Below are positions 51,896 to 61,361 of a DNA stretch of 64,000 nt, piece after piece. How positions within the stretch are numbered: position 1 is the first letter of the stretch; each line of letters opens with the position of its first letter. This DNA is from Paracoccus sulfuroxidans (lineage in GTDB: Bacteria > Pseudomonadota > Alphaproteobacteria > Rhodobacterales > Rhodobacteraceae). The stretch covers positions 5,001-69,000 of the forward strand of contig NZ_VLKU01000013.1 of assembly GCF_007830335.1 (NCBI RefSeq), in the 5' to 3' direction. The position numbers and the translations under genes were made by a program. The notes under the pieces were generated by a model. The model was not told the origin of the DNA. It ran no database searches and saw only the letters and a list, made by a program, of their open reading frames with translations.

Positions 51896-52978
51896 TTATA
51901 GGGCAGGCTGGTTCGCCAGCCCGATCAGCATATCCATCACCAGCGCCGAGGGGTCAAGGTTGACCGCCCGCCCGGCGCGGGCGCGCGCCGAAAGCTCGGC
52001 CTGCGCCCCGGCCCAAAGCCGGGCCGCGCGCGGATCGGGGGAAAGGCGGGCCAGCATGTCGGCCTCACCCTCGGCCGCTTCGGGCAAGGGCGGCCCCAGC
52101 AGGCCCGCGCGGGCGGCGCGCGACAACAGGCGATCCAGCAGCGTGACGATCAGATCGAACGGGTCGCCATCCGCGCTGGCCCGCCCGCCCGCCATCTCGG
52201 CAATCGCGGCGGCGGCCTTGCGATCCATGCGTGGCATAGTGGCGAAAAGGTCGACGAGCTTCTGATAGGCTTCAAGCCCGTCCTGACCCGTCAGCCGCAA
52301 CGCCTCGCCGACCGAGCCTGCGGCCAGCGCCGAAAGACGCTCTGGATCGGCCTCGACATTGAGGGCCTGCAGGATTGCGGCCATGGGCTCGGCCTCAAGC
52401 GGATGCAGGCGCAACTCGCGGCAGCGCGACCGGATCGTCGGCAAAAGGCGGGCGGGTTGATGCGAGACGAGGATCAGGGTCGCCGCAGCAGGGGGCTCTT
52501 CCAGTAGTTTCAGCAAAGCGTTGGCGGCGGCGGTGTTCATCTCATCCGCAGAATCGATGATGGCGACGCGTCGCCCGCCCTCGGCTGCGCTGAGGTGGAA
52601 GAAGGATTGCAGGCGCCGGATTTCGTCGACGGTGATCTCGGTTCGCAACCGGCCGGATTTCTCATCGATCGGGCGGCGGACCAGATGCAGACGCGGCTCG
52701 GACAAGGCACGGATGCGGCGCACTGTCGGGTTTTCGGCGTCCGAGGCCGCTTCGGCACTTTCCGCTCCGGTCAGCAGCCAGCGCGCGATCAGCCAGGCGA
52801 GCGTCGCCTTCCCCGTGCCGCGCGGCCCGGAAATCAGCCAGCCGTGGTGCAGCCGTCCGGTCTGCAACGCGGTCGAGAAATCCTGCAGCGCCGCATCCTG
52901 ACCGATCAGGCGCAGACTGTCGCGCGGATGCGGCGCACCGGGCACCCGGTCAGGTTCGGGAAGGTCATCCTCGCTCAT
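51896..52978 (-). CDS. holB: DNA polymerase III delta' subunit
   Basis: A 360-residue clamp-loader subunit. The AAA+ region has GPRGTGKATLAWLIARWLL (about 50-68), lacking a standard Walker pattern as usual for delta'. EEPPAAATLILVSHQPARLLPTIRSRCRELRLHPL is the arginine-finger/sensor region. Delta' helps load the beta clamp. It starts on the tmk stop (ATGA), as usual in this tmk-holB arrangement. Confidence 0.93.
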   Translation of the reverse strand: MSEDDLPEPDRVPGAPHPRDSLRLIGQDAALQDFSTALQTGRLHHGWLISGPRGTGKATLAWLIARWLLTGAESAEAASDAENPTVRRIRALSEPRLHLVRRPIDEKSGRLRTEITVDEIRRLQSFFHLSAAEGGRRVAIIDSADEMNTAAANALLKLLEEPPAAATLILVSHQPARLLPTIRSRCRELRLHPLEAEPMAAILQALNVEADPERLSALAAGSVGEALRLTGQDGLEAYQKLVDLFATMPRMDRKAAAAIAEMAGGRASADGDPFDLIVTLLDRLLSRAARAGLLGPPLPEAAEGEADMLARLSPDPRAARLWAGAQAELSARARAGRAVNLDPSALVMDMLIGLANQPAL

Positions 52979-53574
52979 GGCAGGGCGGCCAGGACGCGCG
53001 CGGCGACCTCATCTTCCGAGCCCGAGCCGTCGATGACGCGGATCCGTTCGGGTGCTTCGGAGGCCAGCGCCAGAAAGCCGTCGCGAAGACGCTGCTGGAA
53101 GGTAAGGCCCATCCCCTCGAACCGGTCCTCGATGCCGCCTCGCGCGCGGCCGCGCCCCAGCGAGATCGCCGGGTCAAGGTCGATGACGAAGGTCAGGTCC
53201 GGTTCAAGTCGGATCGTCAGATCATGCAGCGCTTCGACCAGATCGCGCAGGCTGGCCCGCGCGGCGCCCTGATAGACGCGGCTGGAATCGGCGAAACGGT
53301 CGGTGATCACCCAGTCTCCGCGCGCCATCGCGGGCTCAATGACCCGTTCGACGTGATCGCGGCGAGCGGCGGTGAACAGAAGCAGTTCGGTCTCGGGCGA
53401 CCAGCGCTCATTGCCGCCCTCAACCAGAAGGCGGCGGATTTCCTCGGCCCCGGGGCTGCCGCCGGGTTCACGAGTCAGGACGACCTGGCGTCCGCTTTGG
53501 CGCAGGGTTTCGGCCAGTCGCCGGGCCTGCGTCGACTTTCCCGAACCGTCGATCCCCTCAAAACTGATGAACAT
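52975..53574 (-). CDS. tmk: thymidylate kinase Tmk
   Basis: A 199-residue kinase that phosphorylates dTMP to dTDP. The P-loop FEGIDGSGKSTQARRL (5-20), DRFADSSRVYQG (about 93-104) and LID region are typical. It is placed 12 bp after the dac gene and overlaps holB. With dut and thyX elsewhere in the window it serves dTTP supply. Confidence 0.95.
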   Translation of the reverse strand: MFISFEGIDGSGKSTQARRLAETLRQSGRQVVLTREPGGSPGAEEIRRLLVEGGNERWSPETELLLFTAARRDHVERVIEPAMARGDWVITDRFADSSRVYQGAARASLRDLVEALHDLTIRLEPDLTFVIDLDPAISLGRGRARGGIEDRFEGMGLTFQQRLRDGFLALASEAPERIRVIDGSGSEDEVAARVLAALP

Positions 53575-53586
53575 GTCCGGGCGTTC

Positions 53587-54735
53587 TCAGGTGCCAGCCG
53601 CATTGAGAGCGCGTTGGCCCAGCCGCATGGCGGCGCTTTGCAGGCGACCCAGAATGCCGCTTTTCTCGACATCGGTCATCGCAAACAGCGGCATGCGCGA
53701 CTCGCCGGTGCCGGGAATGGTGATGATCAATTCGCCCAGCCGGTCACCTGCCGTGATCGGGGCGGGAATGGGACCCGAGAACACCGCCTCGGCCTTGACA
53801 CCCGATTGCGCGCCCGCCGGAATGAGCACGCGGACGCCGTCGCGCGTGGTCAGCGCCACGCGCCCTTGCTTGCCAAGCCAGACCGGAGCCTGCGCGACTG
53901 CCTCACCCTGCGGGACGATGGTGCGCATGGTGAACTGGCGGAAGGCCCAGTTCACGATCCGCTCGGCCTCTTCGGCGCGGGCCTTGTCGCTGGCGAGGCC
54001 CATGACGACGAAAATGACGCGACGGTCTCCCTGCATGGCGGAGCCGACAAGGCCAAAGCCAGCCTCGGCCGTGTGTCCGGTTTTCAGGCCGTCGGCGCCG
54101 ATCCCGAGTTGCAGCAGCGGGTTGCGGTTGTGGCGGTTCGAGGGCGCGCGGTCGCCATAGCGGAACTCTTCCAGCGAGAAAAAATGGTAGAATTCGGGGA
54201 AATCGGCAATCAGATGCTGTGCCAGCACGCCCAGATCGCGCGCCGTCATCTGATGTCCCGGATCGGGCCAGCCCGACGCGTTCTTGAAGACCGAATGCGT
54301 CAGGCCAAGCGCCTGCCCGCGTTCGGTCATCTGACGCGAGAAGGCCTCTTCCGTGCCCGAAAGCCCTTCGGCCACCACGACGCAGGCGTCATTGCCCGAA
54401 AGGACGACAATGCCCTTGATCAACTCTTCGACCGTGGGGCGGTCGGTTTCGTTAAGGAACATGGTCGAGCCCTGCATCTGCCGCGCCTTGGTCGACACGG
54501 GCAGGCGGGTGTCCATCTGGACGCGGCCCTCTTTCAGCGCCTCGAACAGCATATAAACCGTCATCAGCTTCGACATGGAGGCGGGCGGCAGAGCCTCATC
54601 CGCGTTTTTCTCCATGAGGACAGTGCCCGTCGCCACGTCATAGACCCAGGCGGCGGTCGCATTGGTGTCGAATGCCTTCGCCGGAAGGGCCAGAAGGGTC
54701 AGGAAGGCGAAAATTCGGAAGGTCAGCGCGCGCAT
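53587..54735 (-). CDS. D-alanyl-D-alanine carboxypeptidase (DacA-like)
   Basis: A 382-residue penicillin-binding protein of the S11 family that trims the terminal D-Ala of peptidoglycan pentapeptides. The signal peptide ends at about Ala21 (PAKA-FDTN). The active site SxxK is S53-K56 (PASMSKL), with SGN at 113-115 and KTG at 218-220. A C-terminal beta domain (about 270-380) ends without an obvious amphipathic anchor. It is the first gene of the run to the AEC gene. Confidence 0.93.
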   Translation of the reverse strand: MRALTFRIFAFLTLLALPAKAFDTNATAAWVYDVATGTVLMEKNADEALPPASMSKLMTVYMLFEALKEGRVQMDTRLPVSTKARQMQGSTMFLNETDRPTVEELIKGIVVLSGNDACVVVAEGLSGTEEAFSRQMTERGQALGLTHSVFKNASGWPDPGHQMTARDLGVLAQHLIADFPEFYHFFSLEEFRYGDRAPSNRHNRNPLLQLGIGADGLKTGHTAEAGFGLVGSAMQGDRRVIFVVMGLASDKARAEEAERIVNWAFRQFTMRTIVPQGEAVAQAPVWLGKQGRVALTTRDGVRVLIPAGAQSGVKAEAVFSGPIPAPITAGDRLGELIITIPGTGESRMPLFAMTDVEKSGILGRLQSAAMRLGQRALNAAGT

Positions 54736-54853
54736 CGAAATCCCTGAAACTTGCGGGTTCTCTTATCGTTATCGCAGCAAAGCCCTACCCGCAACGCCGC
54801 GCGGGCCAATTTGCCGAGATGTGAACGCGTGGCCATGCCGGTCGCAGCCCTCG

Positions 54854-55549
54854 TCAGTAGCTGCGGATCAGCCCCACAAGGCGGCCCTGAACGCGCACCT
54901 TTTCCTCGGGCAGCACGCGGGTTTCATAGGCGGGGTTCGCGGCTTCCAGCGCGATCATCGCGCCCTTGCGTCGATAGCGCTTCAGCGTCGCCTCATGTCC
55001 TTCGACAAGCGCCACGATGATGTCGCCATTGTCCGCGGTGATCTGTTCGCGGATCACCACCACGTCGCCGTCGTTGATGCCCGCGTCGATCATGGAATCC
55101 CCTTTGACCTCAAGGGCGTAGTGATGCTCTTTCCCGCCCAGCATGGTGCTGGGGACGGCGATGTGATGCGAGACTTCCGAGATCGCCTCGATCGGGACAC
55201 CGGCTGCGATGCGTCCCATGACCGGCAGTTCGACCGCCGAGGCCGAAACCTCCATCGCGCCACGGGGCAGGGGCGCGGGGGGGCGTTGACCGCCCTCGAT
55301 GACTTTCGGCTGGAAATTCGTGCCTTTGGCCAGCGTATCGGGCAGGCGCAGGATCTCCAGCGCGCGGGCACGATGGGGCAGGCGACGGATGAAGCCGCGT
55401 TCTTCCAGCGCGGTCACAAGCCGGTGGATGCCGGATTTGGAGCGCAGATCAAGCGCGAGCTTCATTTCATCGAAGGAGGGCGGCACCCCATCACGCGCCA
55501 TGCGCGCCTGAATGAACTCAAGAAGCTGGATCTGTTTCTTCGTCAGCAT
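54854..55549 (-). CDS. lexA: SOS repressor LexA
   Basis: A 231-residue repressor that cleaves itself when RecA is activated. The N-terminal winged helix (1-65) includes [24 protein letters not shown]. The C-terminal S24 domain has the Ala116-Gly117 cleavage site (IAAGVP), Ser152 (KGDSMIDAG) and Lys190 (ATLKRYR). MLTKKQ (55549) is the usual start, with GGGGA upstream. A GTTC-N7-GTTC box at 55586-55600 lies just upstream. Confidence 0.96.
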   Translation of the reverse strand: MLTKKQIQLLEFIQARMARDGVPPSFDEMKLALDLRSKSGIHRLVTALEERGFIRRLPHRARALEILRLPDTLAKGTNFQPKVIEGGQRPPAPLPRGAMEVSASAVELPVMGRIAAGVPIEAISEVSHHIAVPSTMLGGKEHHYALEVKGDSMIDAGINDGDVVVIREQITADNGDIIVALVEGHEATLKRYRRKGAMIALEAANPAYETRVLPEEKVRVQGRLVGLIRSY

Positions 55550-55585
55550 GTGTACGTCCCCGGATCTTGCTGCAAGCACCGTCAT

Positions 55586-55600
55586 GTTCCTTGAATGTTC
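55586..55600. promoter_or_regulatory. SOS (LexA) box, alphaproteobacterial type
   Basis: GTTC (55586-55589), 7 bases, GTTC (55597-55600) is an exact match to the direct-repeat GTTC-N7-GTTC operator used by alphaproteobacterial LexA. It lies 36 bp upstream of the lexA start, indicating autoregulation and possible control of nearby genes. Confidence 0.85.
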
Positions 55601-55674
55601 TAGCCCGGTCAAGCCTTTGCGTCAATCAATAAGCTGATTCGGGTAAACGAAGGGTTAGCGGTCCGGGGCGCGTG

Positions 55675-56847
55675 TCAGAGCCGGATGAACTTCACCGTTT
55701 CTCCGGCCTTGCGGGCGGGGTCATGGGCGGGGCGCATCAACAAGGCATCAGCCTCGGCCAGCAGCCACAGGCGGGCCGAGTCCTGATCGGGGAACGGGTC
55801 CAGACGGGGCAGCGGCGCGGCCTCGGTCAAGGCGGCGCGCAGATAGTGCTGGCGGTCGCCCTCGGGCGGCAGGTCGCGGGCAAGGATGGCGTCCTCAAGA
55901 TGGAACGGCGTGGGCAGGCCCTGCATGGCCAGAAGCAGCGGCTGCATGAAAAGCTTGGCGCAAGTGATGGCAGAGACCGGATTTCCCGGCAGGCCCAGCA
56001 TCGCGGACGTCATCAGCCGACCTGCCATCAAAGGCTTTCCCGGGCGCATCGCCAGCCGGTAGAAACTGCGCGCCATCCCAAGTTCCGAGGCGACGCGTCC
56101 GACCAGATCATGGTCGCCGACCGAAGCGCCGCCAATGGTCACGATCAGATCGGCATCCGAGGCCGCGTTGAAGCGATCGCGCAGGCTTTCCTCGGTGTCG
56201 CGGGCGATGGGCAGGATGCGGGCATCGGCACCGCATTCGCGGGCCAGCGCGGCAATCGCGATGTCGTTCGAGCAGATGATCTGCCCCGGGCCGGGCGTCT
56301 CTCCGGGGCGAACCAACTCATCCCCTCCGGCCATGACGGCGACGGTCGGGCGACGCGCGACGGTGATCCGGGGCACGTTCATCGCGGCCAGCAGCGCGAG
56401 ATCCGAGGCGCGCAACCGGCGCTGCGGCTGAAACGCCTGACCTTCCGCAAAATCATTGCCTTGCAGACGGATGTTCAGGTTGTTCCCGGCAGGCGCGACG
56501 GTGATCTGATCGCCCTCACGGGTGACGATTTCCTGAATCACCACCTGATCGTAGCCCGCAGGAACCGGCGCGCCGGTGAAGATGCGCACCGCCGTTCCGG
56601 GCGCGGCCGAGCCGGTCCAGGGAGCGCCTGCGGCCGCCGTGCCGATGACCGTCAGCGGGCCCGGCAGATCGCCCGAGCGCACGGCATAGCCATCCATCGC
56701 CGAGGCGTTGAACGGCGGCTGCGTCAGGCGCGCCGTCGCGGGGGCGGCCATGACGCGGCCCAGCCCGTCCTCGATGGCGATCTCTTCGGTCTGCACGGGA
56801 CCGGCCAGCGCCAGAACCAGCGCGCGCGCTTCATCGACAGTGATCAT
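55675..56847 (-). CDS. moeA: molybdopterin molybdotransferase MoeA
   Basis: A 390-residue enzyme that inserts molybdate into molybdopterin-AMP. Motifs include PFNASAMDGYAV (about 46), a GGASVGDHDLV stretch (about 231) and LPGNPVSA near residue 289. MITVDEARA is chosen over a TTG 15 bases upstream. It follows moaC by 24 bp, forming a molybdenum-cofactor pair within the trp/lexA block. Confidence 0.94.
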   Translation of the reverse strand: MITVDEARALVLALAGPVQTEEIAIEDGLGRVMAAPATARLTQPPFNASAMDGYAVRSGDLPGPLTVIGTAAAGAPWTGSAAPGTAVRIFTGAPVPAGYDQVVIQEIVTREGDQITVAPAGNNLNIRLQGNDFAEGQAFQPQRRLRASDLALLAAMNVPRITVARRPTVAVMAGGDELVRPGETPGPGQIICSNDIAIAALARECGADARILPIARDTEESLRDRFNAASDADLIVTIGGASVGDHDLVGRVASELGMARSFYRLAMRPGKPLMAGRLMTSAMLGLPGNPVSAITCAKLFMQPLLLAMQGLPTPFHLEDAILARDLPPEGDRQHYLRAALTEAAPLPRLDPFPDQDSARLWLLAEADALLMRPAHDPARKAGETVKFIRL

Positions 56848-56871
56848 CGCATGGCCTTTCAAAGGGGCGGA

Positions 56872-57345
56872 TCAGGGGGCGGCGCGAAACTCGCCCGATT
56901 TGCCGCCGGTTTTCGACAGAAGGCGGATGCCCTCGATCCGCATGTCCTTTTGCGCCGCCTTCAGCATGTCATAGACCGTCAGGCAGGCAGTCGAGACGGC
57001 GGTCAGCGCCTCCATTTCGACCCCGGTCTTGCCAGCGGTGCGCACGGTCGCGGTGACGCGGATGCCGGGCAGGGCGGGGTCGGCCTCAAGCTCGACCGAG
57101 ACCTTGGTGATCGGCAGCGGATGGCAGAGCGGGATCAGGTCCGAGGTGTGCTTGGCCCCCATGATCCCCGCCAGCCGGGCCACGCCCAGAACGTCACCCT
57201 TGGCCGCGCCGCCGATCGCCAGCGCCAGCGTTTCGGGTGCCATGAAGACCAGCCCTTCGGCCACGGCCTCGCGCGCGGTCTCGGGCTTGTCCGAGACATC
57301 GACCATATGGGCCTGACCCTGCGCATCGAAATGGGTCAGCGTCAT
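56872..57345 (-). CDS. moaC: cyclic pyranopterin monophosphate synthase MoaC
   Basis: A 157-residue enzyme that, with MoaA, makes the pyranopterin ring from GTP. Motifs [11 protein letters not shown] (about 71) and [20 protein letters not shown] (about 107) are characteristic. Its ATG overlaps the trpC stop (ATGA), coupling tryptophan and molybdenum-cofactor genes. Confidence 0.95.
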   Translation of the reverse strand: MTLTHFDAQGQAHMVDVSDKPETAREAVAEGLVFMAPETLALAIGGAAKGDVLGVARLAGIMGAKHTSDLIPLCHPLPITKVSVELEADPALPGIRVTATVRTAGKTGVEMEALTAVSTACLTVYDMLKAAQKDMRIEGIRLLSKTGGKSGEFRAAP

Positions 57346-58133
57346 GCCGCGAGGCCCAGAATCTGCCGCGTCGCGCCCGCCACATCCTGTTGGCGCATCA
57401 GGCTTTCGCCGATCAGGAAGCGTTTCGCGCCGATGCTGGCCATGCTGTCCAGGTCTTCGGGCGTGAAAAGGCCGCTTTCGCAGACCAGATCGCGATCTTC
57501 GGGGACATGCGGGGCCAGCTGGCGCGTTGTCTCAAGGGTGATCTCGAAGGTCTTGAGATTGCGGTTGTTCACCCCCAGCAGCGGAGATTTCAGCCGCAGG
57601 GCGCGGTCCAGCTCGCTGCGGTCATGCACCTCAAGGAGGACGTCCATCCCCCAATGGAAGGCGGCATCTTCAAGCTCGGCGGCCTGTGCGTCCTCGACTG
57701 AGGCCATGATGATCAGGATGCAATCGGCCCCCCAGGCGCGGGCCTCGGCCACCTGATAGGTGTCATACATGAAGTCCTTGCGCAGCGCGGGCAGATTGCA
57801 GGCGGTGCGGGCGGCGGTCAGGAATTCCGGCGCGCCCTGAAAGCTGGGCGTATCGGTCAGGACCGAAAGGCAGGCGGCGCCGCCCTGCTCATAGGCCTGC
57901 GCCAGCGAGGGCGGGTCGAAATCCGGGCGGATCAGCCCTTTCGAGGGGCTGGCCTTCTTGATTTCGGCAATCAGCGCGTGACCGGTCGCGGCCTTGCGGC
58001 TCAGGGCCGCAGCAAAGCCGCGCGGGGCATCCGCCGCACGGGCCTGCGCCTCGACTTCTGAGAGCGGGCGGGCAGCCTTGGCGGCGGCGATTTCGTCAAG
58101 CTTGTAGGCTTTGATGCGGTCAAGAATATCCAT
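57342..58133 (-). CDS. trpC: indole-3-glycerol phosphate synthase TrpC
   Basis: A 263-residue TIM-barrel enzyme catalysing the ring closure of the anthranilate-derived intermediate in tryptophan synthesis. Conserved parts are [16 protein letters not shown] (about 53), [14 protein letters not shown] (about 181) and [10 protein letters not shown] (about 215). It overlaps moaC by 4 bases and is separated from ung by 46 bp. Confidence 0.95.
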   Translation of the reverse strand: MDILDRIKAYKLDEIAAAKAARPLSEVEAQARAADAPRGFAAALSRKAATGHALIAEIKKASPSKGLIRPDFDPPSLAQAYEQGGAACLSVLTDTPSFQGAPEFLTAARTACNLPALRKDFMYDTYQVAEARAWGADCILIIMASVEDAQAAELEDAAFHWGMDVLLEVHDRSELDRALRLKSPLLGVNNRNLKTFEITLETTRQLAPHVPEDRDLVCESGLFTPEDLDSMASIGAKRFLIGESLMRQQDVAGATRQILGLAA

Positions 58134-58179
58134 GCCGATGGTTTAGCGCGCCGCCCCGCGCAAAGAAAGGGGGCAGGGA

Positions 58180-58824
58180 TCAGCCTTTGGGCCCGGTCCA
58201 GTCGATGGGGGCCTCGCCCCGTGCGCTCAGCCAGTCGTTCACGCGGCTGAAGGGGCGCGAGCCGAAGAACCCGCGCCGGGCCGACAGGGGCGAGGGATGG
58301 GCGGTCGCAATCACCAGATCTTTTTGGTCGGGGATGCCCGCCACGGCCTTTTGCGCATGCGCGCCCCAGAGGACGAAGGCCAGCGGACGCAGGTCATGCG
58401 CCTTGCGGATGACCTGCCGCGCCAGCCGGTCCCAGCCCCATTTGGCATGCGCGCCCGCCTGTCCGGGTGGCACGCTGAGTGCGGTGTTGAGCAGCAGCAC
58501 CCCCTGCCGCGCCCAATGGGAAAGATCGCCATTCCGGGGCCTTGCGCCCAGATCCTCATCCATCTCGCGATAGATGTTCGCTAGCGAGCGCGGCAGCGCC
58601 GTCTGCGGCGTGACCGAGAAGGCCAGCCCGTTGGCATGGCCGGGCGTCGGATAGGGGTCCTGCCCAAGGATCACCACGCGGGCGGCCTCGGGCGGGGTCA
58701 GCGACAGGGCGGCAAAGACATGGGCGGGGCCGGGCAGCCAGTCGAGCCCTTCCAGACGGTCGCGGATCGCGGGCCAGTCGCTGCGGAAGAAGTCCAGATC
58801 CGCCCAGCCTTCGGGCGGGATCAT
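58180..58824 (-). CDS. ung: uracil-DNA glycosylase (family 1)
   Basis: A 214-residue base-excision enzyme that removes uracil from [20 protein letters not shown] (about 54-70) holds the catalytic Asp, and [19 protein letters not shown] (about 176-194) the catalytic His and DNA-binding loop. Its start overlaps the trpD stop (4 bases), so it is co-translated within the trp genes. It begins immediately after trpD and is not adjacent to dut. Confidence 0.95.
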   Translation of the reverse strand: MIPPEGWADLDFFRSDWPAIRDRLEGLDWLPGPAHVFAALSLTPPEAARVVILGQDPYPTPGHANGLAFSVTPQTALPRSLANIYREMDEDLGARPRNGDLSHWARQGVLLLNTALSVPPGQAGAHAKWGWDRLARQVIRKAHDLRPLAFVLWGAHAQKAVAGIPDQKDLVIATAHPSPLSARRGFFGSRPFSRVNDWLSARGEAPIDWTGPKG

Positions 58825-59849
58825 GCCTCGGGCGCGCCGGTATGCGCCGCCAATGCGTCAAGCTTGGCCTGAGCCGCGCCGGAATCGATGGAGGCGGCGG
58901 CCATTTCGGCCCCGGCGCGCAGATCGGAGGCCTTGCCCGCGATCAGCAGCGCGGCGGCCGAGTTCAGCAGCACCGCGTCGCGATAGGCGTTGCGCTCACC
59001 CGCAAGAATGGCGCGCAGGGCGGCCGCGTTATGCGCGGGATCGCCGCCGATGATCGCCTCGAACGGGTGGACCGGAAGCCCGGCATCCTCGGGCAAGACC
59101 TCGAATTCCGTAACCTCACCATCGCGCAATTCGGCGACCCAGCTGACGCCTGCAATCGACAGCTCATCGGTGCCGTCGCTGCCGTGGACCAGCCATGCGA
59201 CCTCGGACCCAAGCTCGCGCAGAGTCTCGGCCATGGGGCGGTTCCAGACGCGGTCGAAGGTGCCGGTCAACTGGCGGCGAACCCCGGCGGGGTTGGTCAT
59301 CGGGCCCAGCAGGTTGAAGATGGTGCGCGTCCCCAGCTCGGCCCGGGGGGGGCCTACGTGGCGCATGGCGGGATGGTGGACCGGGGCCATCATGAAGCAG
59401 ATGCCGGTGTCGCTGAGCGCGGCTTGCGCGATCTCGGGCGTCGACATGACGTTGATGCCCAGATGCGTCAGCGCATCGGCGGAGCCTGACTTGGACGACA
59501 GATTGCGGTTGCCATGCTTGGCTACGGGCACGCCCGCGCCTGCGACGACCAGCGCGGAGGCGGTCGAGATGTTCAGCGTGCCCTTGCCGTCGCCGCCGGT
59601 GCCGACGATGTCGATGGCACCCTCGGGCGCGGTGATGCCGTTCATGCGCTTGCGCATGGCGCGGGTGGCGGCGGCCATTTCCTCGACGGTTTCGCCGCGC
59701 ACGCGCAGCGTCATCAGAAGCCCGCCGATCTGGGCGGGGGTGGCCTGACCTTCGAAGAGGGTGTCGAAGGCCTGCTCGGCCTCGGCCCCGGTCAGCGGGC
59801 GGCTGACGGCGGCGGCGATCAGGGCGCGGATGTCATTGGGCGTGCTCAT
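58821..59849 (-). CDS. trpD: anthranilate phosphoribosyltransferase TrpD
   Basis: A 342-residue enzyme that adds the phosphoribosyl group of PRPP to anthranilate. The PRPP loop is [19 protein letters not shown] (about 83-101), followed by [20 protein letters not shown] and the [20 protein letters not shown] motif (about 168). Its ATG overlaps trpG (ATGA). Confidence 0.96.
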   Translation of the reverse strand: MSTPNDIRALIAAAVSRPLTGAEAEQAFDTLFEGQATPAQIGGLLMTLRVRGETVEEMAAATRAMRKRMNGITAPEGAIDIVGTGGDGKGTLNISTASALVVAGAGVPVAKHGNRNLSSKSGSADALTHLGINVMSTPEIAQAALSDTGICFMMAPVHHPAMRHVGPPRAELGTRTIFNLLGPMTNPAGVRRQLTGTFDRVWNRPMAETLRELGSEVAWLVHGSDGTDELSIAGVSWVAELRDGEVTEFEVLPEDAGLPVHPFEAIIGGDPAHNAAALRAILAGERNAYRDAVLLNSAAALLIAGKASDLRAGAEMAAASIDSGAAQAKLDALAAHTGAPEA

Positions 59850-60439
59850 GCAGCGTGATCCGTCAGGTTTGCGCAGCGGCGCAGGAAGTTGCGGATCATG
59901 TCGTGGCCATATTCCGATGCGATGGATTCGGGGTGGAACTGCACGCCCTCGATGGGAAGGGTGCGGTGGACCATGCCCATGATCGTGCCGTCAGGCGCGG
60001 TCGCGGTGACGCGCAGGCAGTCGGGCAGCGTCTCGGGCTCGACCGCCAGCGAGTGATAGCGCGTGGCCGTCAGAGGCGAGGGCAGGTCGGCAAAGACCCC
60101 GGTGCCGTCATGGGTGATGCTGTCGGTCTTGCCATGCACGATGCGGCCCGCGCGCACGACCTTGCCGCCGAACGCCTCGCCGATGGCCTGATGGCCCAGA
60201 CAGACGCCGAACAGCGGCAGACCCACCTCGGCCACCTTCCGGATCAGGGGTACGATGATGCCCGCCTGTGCCGGATCGCAGGGGCCCGGAGAGATCACGA
60301 TCCCTTGCGCGCCCATCGCCAGAGCCTCGTCCACGCTGAGCGCATCATTGCGGCGCACCACGACATCTGCCCCGGCCTCGCCGAAATAATGCACGAGGTT
60401 CCAGGTGAAGCTGTCGTAATTGTCGATAAGCAGGATCAT
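59846..60439 (-). CDS. trpG: anthranilate synthase glutamine amidotransferase component TrpG
   Basis: A 197-residue class I glutaminase supplying ammonia to TrpE. The catalytic Cys80 is in [16 protein letters not shown], with His/Glu in [11 protein letters not shown]. The start at 60439 ([14 protein letters not shown]) is the family start. trpE is not in the window. It is the first gene of the minus-strand trp run, divergent from the proline-rich gene. Confidence 0.95.
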   Translation of the reverse strand: MILLIDNYDSFTWNLVHYFGEAGADVVVRRNDALSVDEALAMGAQGIVISPGPCDPAQAGIIVPLIRKVAEVGLPLFGVCLGHQAIGEAFGGKVVRAGRIVHGKTDSITHDGTGVFADLPSPLTATRYHSLAVEPETLPDCLRVTATAPDGTIMGMVHRTLPIEGVQFHPESIASEYGHDMIRNFLRRCANLTDHAA

Positions 60440-60562
60440 GGCGGGGCCTTGCTTTGGGGGGGTGAACCCCGGAAAATCTGCGGCTATAGATGTGCCCAAG
60501 CACTGCGGAGGGTCAAGACCGTGGCGCAAGAAAAACCACTTCGCTGAGGACGGAATCACGAC

Positions 60563-61345
60563 ATGGCAAGGGGATTCGCGGCGGGGTTCGGAGTGGGCGC
60601 GGTCATCTGCGGGGCAGGGCTGGTCGCGCTGTCGCTGTCGATGCCCGTGGCGCGCCCGCCTGCCGAGCCCACGGCGACCGACCCCACGGTCGATGCGATG
60701 GAGGTTCCCGCAGGCTCGGAATTCGCGCGCGGGGTTGATGAGGCGCCGGTCGCTCCGGCTGAGCTGGCACCGGCGCGGGTGAATGCGGTGGGCGATGCGC
60801 CCGCCGTGGTTCTGCCCCCCGATGAGACCGCGCCGCAGCAGGGCGGCGACAACGATCCGCGCCCCGAGACGCGGGTTGATGCGCCCAGTGCCCCCGCGAT
60901 CGAGCCGCCGCAGCCCGACACCATCGACCTGCCCGCGATCCCTGCGCCGCCCGCGCCGATCCCCGTCGCCCCGCCGGGCCGGGTCGAGGTGCCGGGACTG
61001 GACCGCGTGCCGGGCAGCCCCGCACCGGCTGAGCCCCGTCCGCGCGACACTGAAGCCGCCGAGCGGCCTGCGGTCAGCACGCCGGAGCCCGCCGACACCG
61101 CGCCCGCGCCTGACGCAGAGCCGGAGGAGACGCCTGAGGCCCCGGCTGCCCCCGCCGTCGCGCCTGAACAGCCCGCCCCGGAGCCTGACGTCCCTGAGAC
61201 CCCGGAGCCTGCACCGCAGTCACCGGCTCCGGTCGTCACGCCCGAGGAACCCGCGTCCCCGGCCACGCCTGCATTGCCTGCACCGGGGCTGGACCTCTCG
61301 ACGCCCCCGGATCTGCGCGATCTTCGCCTTCTTGAACGCAACTGA
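60563..61345 (+). CDS. proline/alanine/glutamate-rich single-pass membrane protein
   Basis: A 260-residue protein. Residues 2-28 form an N-terminal membrane segment or uncleaved signal ([20 protein letters not shown]). From about 30 to 250 it is low-complexity, rich in Pro, Ala, Glu and Asp, with no folded domain. It ends in a short basic tail ([11 protein letters not shown]). The N-terminus resembles the start of divergent polysaccharide deacetylase (YibQ) proteins that lie near trpG in relatives, but no deacetylase domain follows. It could be a truncated remnant or a stand-alone linker/envelope protein. Confidence 0.65.
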   Translation: MARGFAAGFGVGAVICGAGLVALSLSMPVARPPAEPTATDPTVDAMEVPAGSEFARGVDEAPVAPAELAPARVNAVGDAPAVVLPPDETAPQQGGDNDPRPETRVDAPSAPAIEPPQPDTIDLPAIPAPPAPIPVAPPGRVEVPGLDRVPGSPAPAEPRPRDTEAAERPAVSTPEPADTAPAPDAEPEETPEAPAAPAVAPEQPAPEPDVPETPEPAPQSPAPVVTPEEPASPATPALPAPGLDLSTPPDLRDLRLLERN

Positions 61346-61361
61346 GCTTTTCGGACCTGCC

